Source: Acidobacteriaceae bacterium (lineage in GTDB: Bacteria; Acidobacteriota; Terriglobia; Terriglobales; Acidobacteriaceae). From it: 5,684 nucleotides of DNA. How positions within the stretch are numbered: position 1 is the stretch's first letter; the number at the start of each line of letters is the position of its first letter. Position numbers and translations under genes: made by a program. Shown here one piece after another: positions 1 through 5,401 of this stretch. Under the pieces are notes generated by a model, which was given only the letters and a program-made list of their open reading frames with translations, ran no database searches and had not been told where the DNA came from. The DNA lies in the NCBI GenBank assembly GCA_003151875.1, contig PLYW01000123.1, forward strand, positions 1 through 5,684. Reading direction: 5' to 3'.

Positions 1-41
1 TGAAGGACGGCGATGTCATGCACATAAGGCACAGTGGATGA
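1..41 (+). CDS. ychF: C-terminal end of YchF/OLA1-like ATPase (partial)
   Basis: Only the last dozen codons are in the window. Reading from base 3 gives KDGDVMHIRHSG and then TGA at 39-41. The two leading bases (TG) would complete a Val codon if preceded by G. The string matches the typical end of the TGS domain that closes YchF-family (OLA1) ATPases, which usually finish with a sequence like 'DYxVxDGDVMHFxFN'. YchF is a cytosolic, ribosome-associated, redox-regulated P-loop ATPase. The catalytic part lies upstream and cannot be checked. Other TGS-domain proteins (Obg/DRG type, RelA/SpoT) also carry 'DGDV' near this domain, but the short tail after it fits YchF best. The call rests on about 12 residues, so it is moderate only. 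Confidence 0.55.
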   Translation, partial: KDGDVMHIRHSG

Positions 42-157
42 TCAAGCTGAGGTCGGCAGCTACTCGAGCGGATGCGCGTGACCGGCATACCGGCGTTGGC
101 AAAGTGTCGGCATCTGCTCTACAGAGTTGGTGCTCAGGGCATCGCACTGTTGTAGTC

Positions 158-174
158 TTGAAGGTCATCTTCAA
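158..174. promoter_or_regulatory. operator-like inverted repeat upstream of the 313-aa membrane protein gene
   Basis: TTGAAG (158-163) and CTTCAA (169-174) form a perfect 6-bp inverted repeat around a 5-nt centre (GTCAT). Within the centre T165 and A167 also match, so 14 of the 16 non-central positions of the 17-mer are symmetric. It ends 39 nt before the start codon at 214, a position usual for a dimeric repressor or activator site. The left arm could also serve as a weak -35 box (TTGAAG), although no good -10 lies 17 nt downstream. There is no T-run, so it is not a terminator. The regulator is unknown. Confidence 0.3.
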
Positions 175-203
175 CATGGGTGTTAGTACGCACCAGACGA
201 GAC

Positions 204-207
204 GAGG
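204..207 (+). promoter_or_regulatory. ribosome binding site of the 313-aa membrane protein
   Basis: GAGG lies six nt before ATG 214. No better-placed alternative start is near, so it supports this start. Confidence 0.5.
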
Positions 208-213
208 CTAAAT

Positions 214-1155
214 ATGAGTCGGCCTTGGCTGACGGCATTGCTTTCCGCGGTAATCGGAATCGCTGTAACCGTGGTAGGAGCAGTGATTTTGGACAAGGTC
301 CGGCAGCGGGAGCCGCACTTGGTATATTCCGTTGCCGACGCCCCTTCCTTTAACGGTCCAACCGAGGCTGTTTCGATTTATCAGGTAACGGTAATGAACG
401 ATGGAAAGGGCGAAGTCGAGAAAGTAAGCTGTGCCGTGAGAATACCTCGCGCGAAGATTGAACAATACCGTACGAGCGGGCCGACTCTGGTTCCTATTAT
501 CGGAACCCTGAACGGTGATACTGTCCTCGTTGATATTGCTAATTTGAATCCGCAGGAGTCAGTGCAAATATCAGTACTCGCGTCCGGGGGCTATTTGCCG
601 TCGCGTCCAGAGATTACAGTGCGGGCGAGGGGTTTGTCGGGTGTAGAGGAAGGAGCTACCGGAACAGGGCAGTCACAGAACTCGTTGTGGGCGGCGGTTG
701 GAGCTTCCCTAAGCAGCGTTGCTCTTTCCTTTATCATTTTTTTCCGAACGAAACGGGGAGGGTTTGGCAGCCAGAAGGAAGTACTTGCGAAACTGTGCCG
801 GATTCACGGCTTGGCGGAGGAGGCAGACGATTACGACAATTCAAACCGGAGTGTGCAGTATTATTCGGAGGCCGATCGGCTTACCCAATGGGCGATTGAC
901 AATTCCTCAGTTGATGTAAGGGAAAAGGTCGAAAGAGTCTTACTCGGGTTGCTGGCGGAGGAGGTTGCGAGGTCTTCGAAAGCACTTGTTCTGTGCGACC
1001 TTGCAAGGCTTGCTGCCTTCAAGAACGACATCAGTTCGGGTCGGACCTACCTTGCATCCGCTAAAGAGATTGCGGCTGACGAAGTCTCAAGTCGACTGAG
1101 AACTGACCAGCTGCTTAAGAAACTTGGGCAAGCCGAAGCTGGCGTAACGCCATGA
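214..1155 (+). CDS. uncharacterised two-TM membrane protein with beta-rich outer domain and TPR-like tail
   Basis: I do not recognise the family. The 313-aa product starts at ATG 214, with GAGG at 204-207 six nt upstream. Visible architecture: TM helix at about residues 6-26; a beta-rich region at about 36-140, with alternating hydrophobic strands such as IYQVTVMNDGKGEVEKVSCA (55-74) and LNPQESVQISV (111-121), resembling an Ig-like/CARDB-type sandwich; a Gly/Ser/Gln-rich linker (about 141-157); a second TM helix at about 158-177 followed by RTKR; and a helical C-terminus (about 186-306). Within the latter, residues 256-295 have the A..L/DLA spacing of a TPR-like hairpin. The RTKR after TM2 suggests the tail is cytoplasmic and the beta domain extracytoplasmic, but basic residues 28-32 after TM1 make topology uncertain. 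It could link an outside ligand to a cytoplasmic partner; that is inference. Base composition looks more AT-rich than the genes downstream, hinting at a different origin. Confidence 0.8.
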   Translation: MSRPWLTALLSAVIGIAVTVVGAVILDKVRQREPHLVYSVADAPSFNGPTEAVSIYQVTVMNDGKGEVEKVSCAVRIPRAKIEQYRTSGPTLVPIIGTLNGDTVLVDIANLNPQESVQISVLASGGYLPSRPEITVRARGLSGVEEGATGTGQSQNSLWAAVGASLSSVALSFIIFFRTKRGGFGSQKEVLAKLCRIHGLAEEADDYDNSNRSVQYYSEADRLTQWAIDNSSVDVREKVERVLLGLLAEEVARSSKALVLCDLARLAAFKNDISSGRTYLASAKEIAADEVSSRLRTDQLLKKLGQAEAGVTP

Positions 1156-1189
1156 TGCCAGACGTTCTCATCATCTACTTATCCATGTG

Positions 1190-1921
1190 ATGAATCCCAT
1201 CCTTACCAGCATCTTGCTCGGCCTGACGGCTGCCGCCGCCAACGTTTTCGGCGGCGCGGTCATTGTGCAGAAGAACTGGGACCGCAGCTATCTGCGCTAT
1301 TTTGTGGCGCTGGGCGCGGGTTTCATGCTGGCGACGGCGCTGGTTGAAATGGTCCCCGAGAGCCTGGCGCTCGCTGGGCGCAATGGAGCGTTGCTGCTAC
1401 TGGGCGGCTATCTGCTGGTGCACTTCTTCGAGCACACCATCACCCCGCATTTTCACTATGGGGAAGAGACCCACGCCGACGAGTATCTGCATTCCCACCG
1501 GCGCGTGTCGGTGCTGTTTGGCTTGATGATCCACGCGTTTTTCGACGGCATCGCCATCACCGCCGGCTTCCTTATTTCGCCCTGGCTGGGCTGGATCATC
1601 TTTCTGGCAATTTTCCTGCACAAAATACCCGAAGGCTTCACCGTGACCTCAGTGATGCTGGCCAGCGGACTAAGCAAGACGCGGTCGTGGTTCGCGTCCG
1701 TGATGCTGGCGCTGGCCACGATGGCCGGTGTGCTCACCATGGCGATCGGCAAGCATGCTGTGAGCTATGGATTGCCCGTCGCCGCGGGAGTAACCATCTA
1801 CGTTGCGGCGTCCGATCTCATCCCCGAGGTGAACCGCGAGCCCGGCGTGAAGATGGCGCTGGTCGTATTCATCGGAGTCGCCGCGATGTTCGTGCTCGAT
1901 CACCTGGTGCATTTGCATTAG
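1190..1921 (+). CDS. ZIP-family divalent metal transporter
   Basis: An inner-membrane ZIP (ZupT/GufA-like) transporter, expected to carry Zn2+ or related divalent cations (Fe, Mn) into the cytoplasm. It has 243 aa and about eight hydrophobic segments, normal for bacterial ZIPs. Diagnostic motifs (numbered from ATG 1190): GAGFMLATALVEMVPES (42-58), HAFFDGIAI in TM4 (115-123) and HKIPEG in TM5 (144-149), the last two forming the binuclear metal site. H115, D119, H144 and E148 are the likely ligands. A His/acid-rich loop (81-103, with HFHY and LHSH) is a probable cytoplasmic metal sensor or donor. YVAASDLIPEVN (204-215) and a His-rich end (DHLVHLH) complete the family pattern. A GTG at 1187 directly precedes the ATG in frame; no Shine-Dalgarno is visible before either. 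It lies 34 nt after the membrane-protein gene and may be co-transcribed with it. Which metal it prefers cannot be read from sequence. Confidence 0.93.
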   Translation: MNPILTSILLGLTAAAANVFGGAVIVQKNWDRSYLRYFVALGAGFMLATALVEMVPESLALAGRNGALLLLGGYLLVHFFEHTITPHFHYGEETHADEYLHSHRRVSVLFGLMIHAFFDGIAITAGFLISPWLGWIIFLAIFLHKIPEGFTVTSVMLASGLSKTRSWFASVMLALATMAGVLTMAIGKHAVSYGLPVAAGVTIYVAASDLIPEVNREPGVKMALVVFIGVAAMFVLDHLVHLH

Positions 1922-1923
1922 GG

Positions 1924-2661
1924 TTACTGCGCGGAACTGCGCTTCGGTTGGAAGGCATAGAAATACCACTTCAAGTATTGCGGCAACCAGGCCCAGATCT
2001 TGAAGCGCGATTCACCTTGGGTTCGGCCGCGCCAGGTTGTCGGTAGCTCCACAATGCGATAGCCGGCGAGGAAAGCTTTCACGGTAATTTCGAGGCTGAG
2101 TTCGAAGCCGGCCTTGCTCTCGATCGTCATGTTCTTCAGGATTTTGCTGTCGTACAGCTTGAACGCATTGGTAGCGTCGTGGGTGGGAATCCCGCGAAAC
2201 CAGTGCAGCGTGAGGCCGGCAACTCGCGACATCGCGCCCTTCAGCGGAGGCGCATCCAGCAGCCGGCCGCCGGGCATGTAGCGACTGCCAACGACTACCT
2301 GGTATCCCTGGCGATAGCAGTCGACCATCTGGTCCACTTGCGCGAGGTCATCGGAAAGATCGGCCATGATCACCAGCACGGGACCGCCTTCGACTTGATT
2401 GAAGCCGGTGCGAATGGCCCCGACTACACCTCGCCCGACATTGTTTTTGACGGGAACTAGCCGCGTTTCTCCTGCCGAAATGATCTGCTGCAGAACGGGA
2501 ACGGTGTCGTCTTCGTCGAAGTCATACACCACGAACGCCCTGAATCGCGAGCGGATTTGCGAGGTAAGCGCACTCCACAGAGCGGGGAAATTAGCGCCTT
2601 CGTTGTAAACAGGAATGACCAGGCTCAGTTCGGGCGAGGTGAGTGCAGGTACAACATCCAC
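1924..2661 (-). CDS. family 2 glycosyltransferase (dolichol-phosphate-mannose-synthase-like)
   Basis: A 245-aa GT-A fold enzyme of family GT2, DPM1-like subgroup, that transfers a sugar from a nucleotide donor, often to polyprenyl phosphate or a lipid-linked glycan. Motifs: LVIPVYNE (14-21) opens the nucleotide-binding fold; YDFDEDDT (46-53) takes the place of the usual DDGSxDGT; ADLSDD (100-105) is the DXD-type metal site; GSRY (125-128); DATNAFKLY (162-170); and LPTTWRGRTQGESRFKI (206-222), the usual R-x-x-G-x-S acceptor-side loop. There is no C-terminal membrane domain, so it is cytosolic or peripheral. The start is GTG at 2661-2659; its G is shared with the TAG stop of the epimerase gene (TAGTG), implying translational coupling. 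No ATG lies in frame nearby, and the Shine-Dalgarno is weak. It is the last gene of the three-gene operon. The donor sugar cannot be determined, but the neighbours suggest a hexose, uronic acid or derivative. Confidence 0.9.
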   Translation of the reverse strand: MDVVPALTSPELSLVIPVYNEGANFPALWSALTSQIRSRFRAFVVYDFDEDDTVPVLQQIISAGETRLVPVKNNVGRGVVGAIRTGFNQVEGGPVLVIMADLSDDLAQVDQMVDCYRQGYQVVVGSRYMPGGRLLDAPPLKGAMSRVAGLTLHWFRGIPTHDATNAFKLYDSKILKNMTIESKAGFELSLEITVKAFLAGYRIVELPTTWRGRTQGESRFKIWAWLPQYLKWYFYAFQPKRSSAQ

Positions 2662-3683
2662 TAGATCTGACCCACTTCGATTTGCTCAGCGACCCACGGA
2701 ATGACTTCGTCCAATATCGCGCTCAAGCTGGTGGTGGCTTCAAAGCCGAGCAGTTGTTTAGCCTTGCGCGTGTCAGGTGAGCGCTCCTGCACGTCGTATT
2801 CGAATGGCGGGTCCGAAACATGGCGGAACGGTTTGTTGTCGCCATGGACTTTGCGCCAGATGGTTTCGGCCAACTCCAGAACGGTAGTGCGAGCCGGAGT
2901 GGAAAGATTGAAATCCTGATTGACCGCAGCAGGATGCTCCAGACAAATTTTTATTCCCTTGGCCAGATCGCCGCCATAGGTGTAATGACGAACTTGATTT
3001 CCAGAACCGAGAATGTGGAGAGGATCCTGGCCCTTGAGCACCTTCTGCGCCAGATCGGGCACCACATGCGACATCGCAAGTTTCACATTGCCGCTGTAAA
3101 TGTCATGATCATGCAACGCGCGCTTCTCTCCTACGCCGACGCAATTAAACGGACGCACAATGGTGTAGGGCAGCTTGTATTGCTCCCACGCGCCCTGAAC
3201 AAAATACTCGGTCGCCAGCTTCTGAAATCCGTAAGTCGAACGCGGCGGAGGACAGCGATGCTCGGCGCCTTCGGGAGTGGGATACTCCGAGGTGCTCTCG
3301 AAGACCATGCTCGACGACATCACGGTTATCTTTTGCAGCTTCTGGTGTTGATGAGCATGGATTGCAGCATCGAAGGAGGCGGCGGTGATGCGTTCATTCT
3401 CCGCGAGCAGGTCGTAGGCGAACTCGTGGAAGTAGCTGATGCCGCCGATCATTGCCGCCGAGGCAACAAAGTGATCGCAGTCGGACAGCAATTCCTTCAG
3501 CAAGGAAACATCTTTGCAATTTGCCTCGACGAACTGATAGCGCGGGTGTTTGTCGTACGACTTCTCTACCCGCCCGTACTTGCTGAAGTTATCGACCCCA
3601 ACAACTTCATAGCCCGCCTGAAGCAATTCCTCAACCAGGTAGCCGCAAATGAATCCCGCCGAGCCAGTGACCAGCACTTTCAT
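2661..3683 (-). CDS. NAD-dependent epimerase/dehydratase (extended SDR, nucleotide-sugar)
   Basis: A 340-aa enzyme of the extended short-chain dehydrogenase family (GalE/UDP-glucuronate epimerase/decarboxylase-like), acting on a nucleotide sugar in the cytosol. Seen: a Rossmann start MKVLVTGSAGFICGYL with the TGxxGxx[G] loop at 6-13; D31 at the end of beta-2 for NAD ribose; SSSMVF (123-128) with the catalytic Ser/Thr position; YGFQK (151-155), the YxxxK catalytic pair; RPFN (177-180); and LGSGNQVRHYTYGGDLAKG (225-243), the substrate-binding stretch. The third Gly of the loop is Cys13. The start is ATG 3683: AGGAGG lies 9 nt upstream (3698-3693), and the codon overlaps the dehydrogenase stop as ATGA. 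A longer in-frame reading up to 3749 would add 22 residues before the Rossmann start and is unlikely. Given the upstream UDP-sugar dehydrogenase, a UDP-uronate 4-epimerase or decarboxylase is plausible; a UDP-glucose 4-epimerase or a dehydratase is not excluded. Confidence 0.9.
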   Translation of the reverse strand: MKVLVTGSAGFICGYLVEELLQAGYEVVGVDNFSKYGRVEKSYDKHPRYQFVEANCKDVSLLKELLSDCDHFVASAAMIGGISYFHEFAYDLLAENERITAASFDAAIHAHQHQKLQKITVMSSSMVFESTSEYPTPEGAEHRCPPPRSTYGFQKLATEYFVQGAWEQYKLPYTIVRPFNCVGVGEKRALHDHDIYSGNVKLAMSHVVPDLAQKVLKGQDPLHILGSGNQVRHYTYGGDLAKGIKICLEHPAAVNQDFNLSTPARTTVLELAETIWRKVHGDNKPFRHVSDPPFEYDVQERSPDTRKAKQLLGFEATTSLSAILDEVIPWVAEQIEVGQI

Positions 3684-4915
3684 GACCGCGCTCCTCCTGC
3701 CGCAACCGGTATCGGCGGTTGGGACGACTCGGCGTGCCGCTCCGGCCAATAGTTCCAGATATCAATCACAACCTTGTCGGCTGGGATCTGAAGATCGCGA
3801 TAGGCCGCGTGAGGCGCTCCGAGCACAAAGATTTGAGCCCGACTGAGGGCGTCACTTAGCGGAACCAGTCGCGAGTCGGGCACGTACGGATCGGTGCAAA
3901 GGACCTCTTTGGCCTCGACTTCCAGCAGCTTCTTCAGCTTGTAAGACAGGCTGTCACGATTGTCGTCGGATTCGCCCTTGAAAGCCATTCCCAGGATCGC
4001 AACCGTCTTGTCGGCGAGGCCGAGCGGGCGCATCTGCGTCACAACGAAGTCGGGAAGGCCTTCGTTCACCAGCATGGCGGCGTGTCCGAGGAAGAAATGA
4101 TTGCTGGAGAACGCCGAAAGCTGCAGGGTGTCCTTGAGCAGGCAAGGTCCAGCGGCAAAGCCGGCCCGCGCGAAACTTCGCATCCGGGGATATTCGCGAG
4201 TGACCGCATCATGAATGCGATAAAAGTCGAGGCCGTAGGTTTCGGCCAGCATATAGAACTGGTTCGAGATGGCGAAGTTCAGGTATCGCCAACTATTGGT
4301 AAACAGCTTGGCCAACTCCGCTTCCAGCGGCGACAACTCGATAACCGTGGATGCAATGGTGAGGAATAGCTCTTTTGCCCTCCGTAGCGCGACCGGTTCG
4401 AAGGCTGACACGATCTGGGGCAGCTTAACCAGTTCCTCCATGGCGTTGCCTTCGGCAATGCGCTCAGGACAGAATGCCAAGTCAATATCGCGTCCCAGAG
4501 ATTTGATTCTCTGATAAACCAGTTTGGTCACACCCGGGCTGACGGTGCTGCGCAGGATCAGCAAGGTGCCGTCATTGATGTACTGGAGCATACCGTCCAC
4601 GCTCTGGTACAACTCGTTAACCGTGGGATTGAGGTGCCGGTCAACGGGCGTGCCGACAACGGTTATGACTACGTCCGCTAATCGCAGGCATTGCGAGTCC
4701 GTGGTGGCCGTCAGAGTTTTGCCCAGGACTTGGCGCAGAACGGGCTCCGCTCCGGCTTCGCGGAAAGGCATCTGGCCGGAGTTGATTTTTTCGACCTTGG
4801 CCGCGTCGATATCGAGGAGAGAAACCGACAATCCACGGCTGGCCAGTACGATTCCCAGCGGCAAGCCGACGTGTCCGCAGCCGCCCACAATGACGAGGTT
4901 CTGTTGGGTTGACAA
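3680..4915 (-). CDS. UDP-sugar 6-dehydrogenase (UDP-glucose / UDP-ManNAc dehydrogenase family)
   Basis: A 411-aa NAD-dependent enzyme that oxidises the C6 hydroxyl of a UDP-hexose in two steps to the uronic acid. Three domains are visible. N-terminal Rossmann: VGGCGHVGLPL (10-20, GxGxxG) with D35/D37; GTP at 88-90; RSTVSPGVT (122-130); CPERIAEG (149-156), with the Glu involved in catalysis. Central helix and substrate region: EAELAKLFTNSWRYLNFAISN (198-218, with K203 and N207) and GPCLLKD (256-262), with nucleophile Cys258. C-terminal UDP-binding domain: LGMAFKGESDDNRDS (308-322). Length is normal. The 'CPERxxEGxAxxELxxLPQIV' form is closer to WecC/TviB-type (UDP-HexNAc) dehydrogenases than to classical Ugd, so substrate is open. 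The start is TTG 4915: GAGGA sits 7 nt upstream, and no ATG or GTG fits. It is first gene of the operon, and the next gene overlaps its stop by 4 nt (ATGA). Confidence 0.93.
   Translation of the reverse strand: MSTQQNLVIVGGCGHVGLPLGIVLASRGLSVSLLDIDAAKVEKINSGQMPFREAGAEPVLRQVLGKTLTATTDSQCLRLADVVITVVGTPVDRHLNPTVNELYQSVDGMLQYINDGTLLILRSTVSPGVTKLVYQRIKSLGRDIDLAFCPERIAEGNAMEELVKLPQIVSAFEPVALRRAKELFLTIASTVIELSPLEAELAKLFTNSWRYLNFAISNQFYMLAETYGLDFYRIHDAVTREYPRMRSFARAGFAAGPCLLKDTLQLSAFSSNHFFLGHAAMLVNEGLPDFVVTQMRPLGLADKTVAILGMAFKGESDDNRDSLSYKLKKLLEVEAKEVLCTDPYVPDSRLVPLSDALSRAQIFVLGAPHAAYRDLQIPADKVVIDIWNYWPERHAESSQPPIPVAAGGARS
3693..3698 (-). promoter_or_regulatory. strong ribosome binding site of the epimerase gene
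   Basis: On the minus strand this reads AGGAGG, 9 nt before ATG 3683 and inside the end of the dehydrogenase gene. It fixes the epimerase start and rules out the 22-residue longer version. Confidence 0.7.
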
Positions 4916-4922
4916 AGCAATA

Positions 4923-4927
4923 TCCTC
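4923..4927 (-). promoter_or_regulatory. ribosome binding site deciding the TTG start of the dehydrogenase
   Basis: The minus strand reads GAGGA here, 7 nt before TTG 4915. This spacing, and the fact that the Rossmann motif begins within ten residues, argue for the rare TTG start. Confidence 0.6.
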
Positions 4928-4957
4928 AGTCCGTTGTTAGCAGGGCGTTGAAGCGCA

Positions 4958-4963
4958 ATTTTA
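4958..4963 (-). promoter_or_regulatory. possible -10 box for the sugar operon
   Basis: The minus strand reads TAAAAT, five of six matches to TATAAT, 42 nt before the TTG start of the dehydrogenase. No convincing -35 lies 16-18 nt upstream in the GC-rich stretch, so an activator or an alternative sigma factor would be needed if this is the real promoter. Weak evidence. Confidence 0.2.
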
Positions 4964-5229
4964 CCGCATCTGTAAGTCGGCGTCGCGCTGGGGCTTTGCT
5001 GCCGTCACCGAACAGTCACTCGCCAACGTGCCTGCTAATTTCCGGTCTTGAAGTTAGCTACGGGTTGGCCGCTTTTCAACGACCGCCCTCGGCAAGACTA
5101 TTAGTTGCGTTAGGTCAAACTGTTGCGTACCATGACAAGTGCAGGGTGTCGGGAGCAGTTGCGGTTCATGATTCTCAGGATTCTTACTTAGGTGGAATCG
5201 CTGAGGGAGTGAACTGGGCTGGAAAGAAT

Positions 5230-5245
5230 GTGCAAACATTTGCAC
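5230..5245. promoter_or_regulatory. perfect 16-bp palindrome, putative operator
   Basis: GTGCAAA-CA-TTTGCAC is a perfect 7-bp inverted repeat with a 2-nt centre. Its centre lies about 58 nt upstream of the candidate -35 box of the exosortase and about 165 nt before its start codon. This suits an activator or an upstream repressor dimer, shared or not with the divergent operon. There is no T-run and the spacer is too short for an RNA hairpin loop, so a protein-binding site is the better reading. Regulator unknown. Confidence 0.4.
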
Positions 5246-5295
5246 TGCTTGCGTTCAAAGTTTTGCGATTCCAAAAAATCCATGATGAGAACTGC

Positions 5296-5324
5296 TTGAT
5301 TATCAGCTATTTATCGAATATGCT
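5296..5324 (+). promoter_or_regulatory. candidate sigma70 promoter for the exosortase gene
   Basis: TTGATT (5296-5301), a 17-nt spacer and TATGCT (5319-5324) give 4/6 matches to each consensus box at ideal spacing, in an AT-rich patch of otherwise GC-rich DNA. Transcription would begin near 5331, giving a leader of about 70 nt before the TTG start. Confidence 0.4.
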
Positions 5325-5386
5325 ATCCTGCACTCTCGGCCAAATAATTGCACACACCCCAATGGGACTGCCAGAGAAATCAAAAT

Positions 5387-5392
5387 AGGGAG
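5387..5392 (+). promoter_or_regulatory. ribosome binding site deciding the TTG start of the exosortase
   Basis: AGGGAG lies 9 nt before TTG 5402. An in-frame TGA at 5393-5395 blocks any earlier start, and GTG 5392 is in another frame. Confidence 0.55.
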
Positions 5393-5401
5393 TGAGAACC
5401 G

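Larger units (their letters stand above)
4916..5401. other. 486-nt divergent intergenic control region
   Basis: This separates the leftward sugar operon from the rightward exosortase. It holds the dehydrogenase RBS and possible -10 near its left end. A perfect palindrome (5230-5245) and five copies of TTGCG (5105, 5123, 5159, 5249, 5263) lie in its right half. A sigma70-like promoter and the exosortase RBS are near its right end. Rightward it stays open in one frame (TTG 4909 to stop 5388), but the translation has no recognisable domain and would begin inside the dehydrogenase start, so I treat the region as non-coding. No terminator or RNA gene is evident. Confidence 0.6.

Noticed and set aside
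84..97. CCGG-CATA-CCGG as a terminator after the YchF-like gene
   Set aside because: The stem is only 4 bp, is made of a self-palindromic word and is not followed by a T-run.
2..211. Open frame of about 69 codons at the left edge
   Set aside because: The translation is Arg/His-rich without a pattern, while the neighbouring frame ends with a convincing YchF-like tail at 41.
1397..1969. Minus-strand open frames over the ZIP gene
   Set aside because: They overlap a clear transporter gene, lack domains and are explained as shadows of its codon bias.
3684..3749. 22-residue N-terminal extension of the epimerase
   Set aside because: The Rossmann motif starts right at ATG 3683, which has AGGAGG upstream and an ATGA overlap. 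The extension would lie inside the dehydrogenase gene.
2820..3752. 310-codon open frame on the + strand, antisense to the epimerase
   Set aside because: It lies wholly over a well-supported SDR gene. Its translation has no recognisable domain and mirrors the epimerase's codon pattern, a usual GC-rich shadow.
5220..5234. Possible sigma54 promoter (TGG...TGC) as seen at some PEP-CTERM genes
   Set aside because: The GG-to-GC spacing is one base short of the required -24/-12 geometry, and the CAC of the -24 box is absent.
4909..5388. 159-codon + strand open frame across the divergent intergenic region
   Set aside because: It would begin with TTG inside the dehydrogenase start, has no RBS, covers the promoter and palindrome, and its translation resembles no protein.
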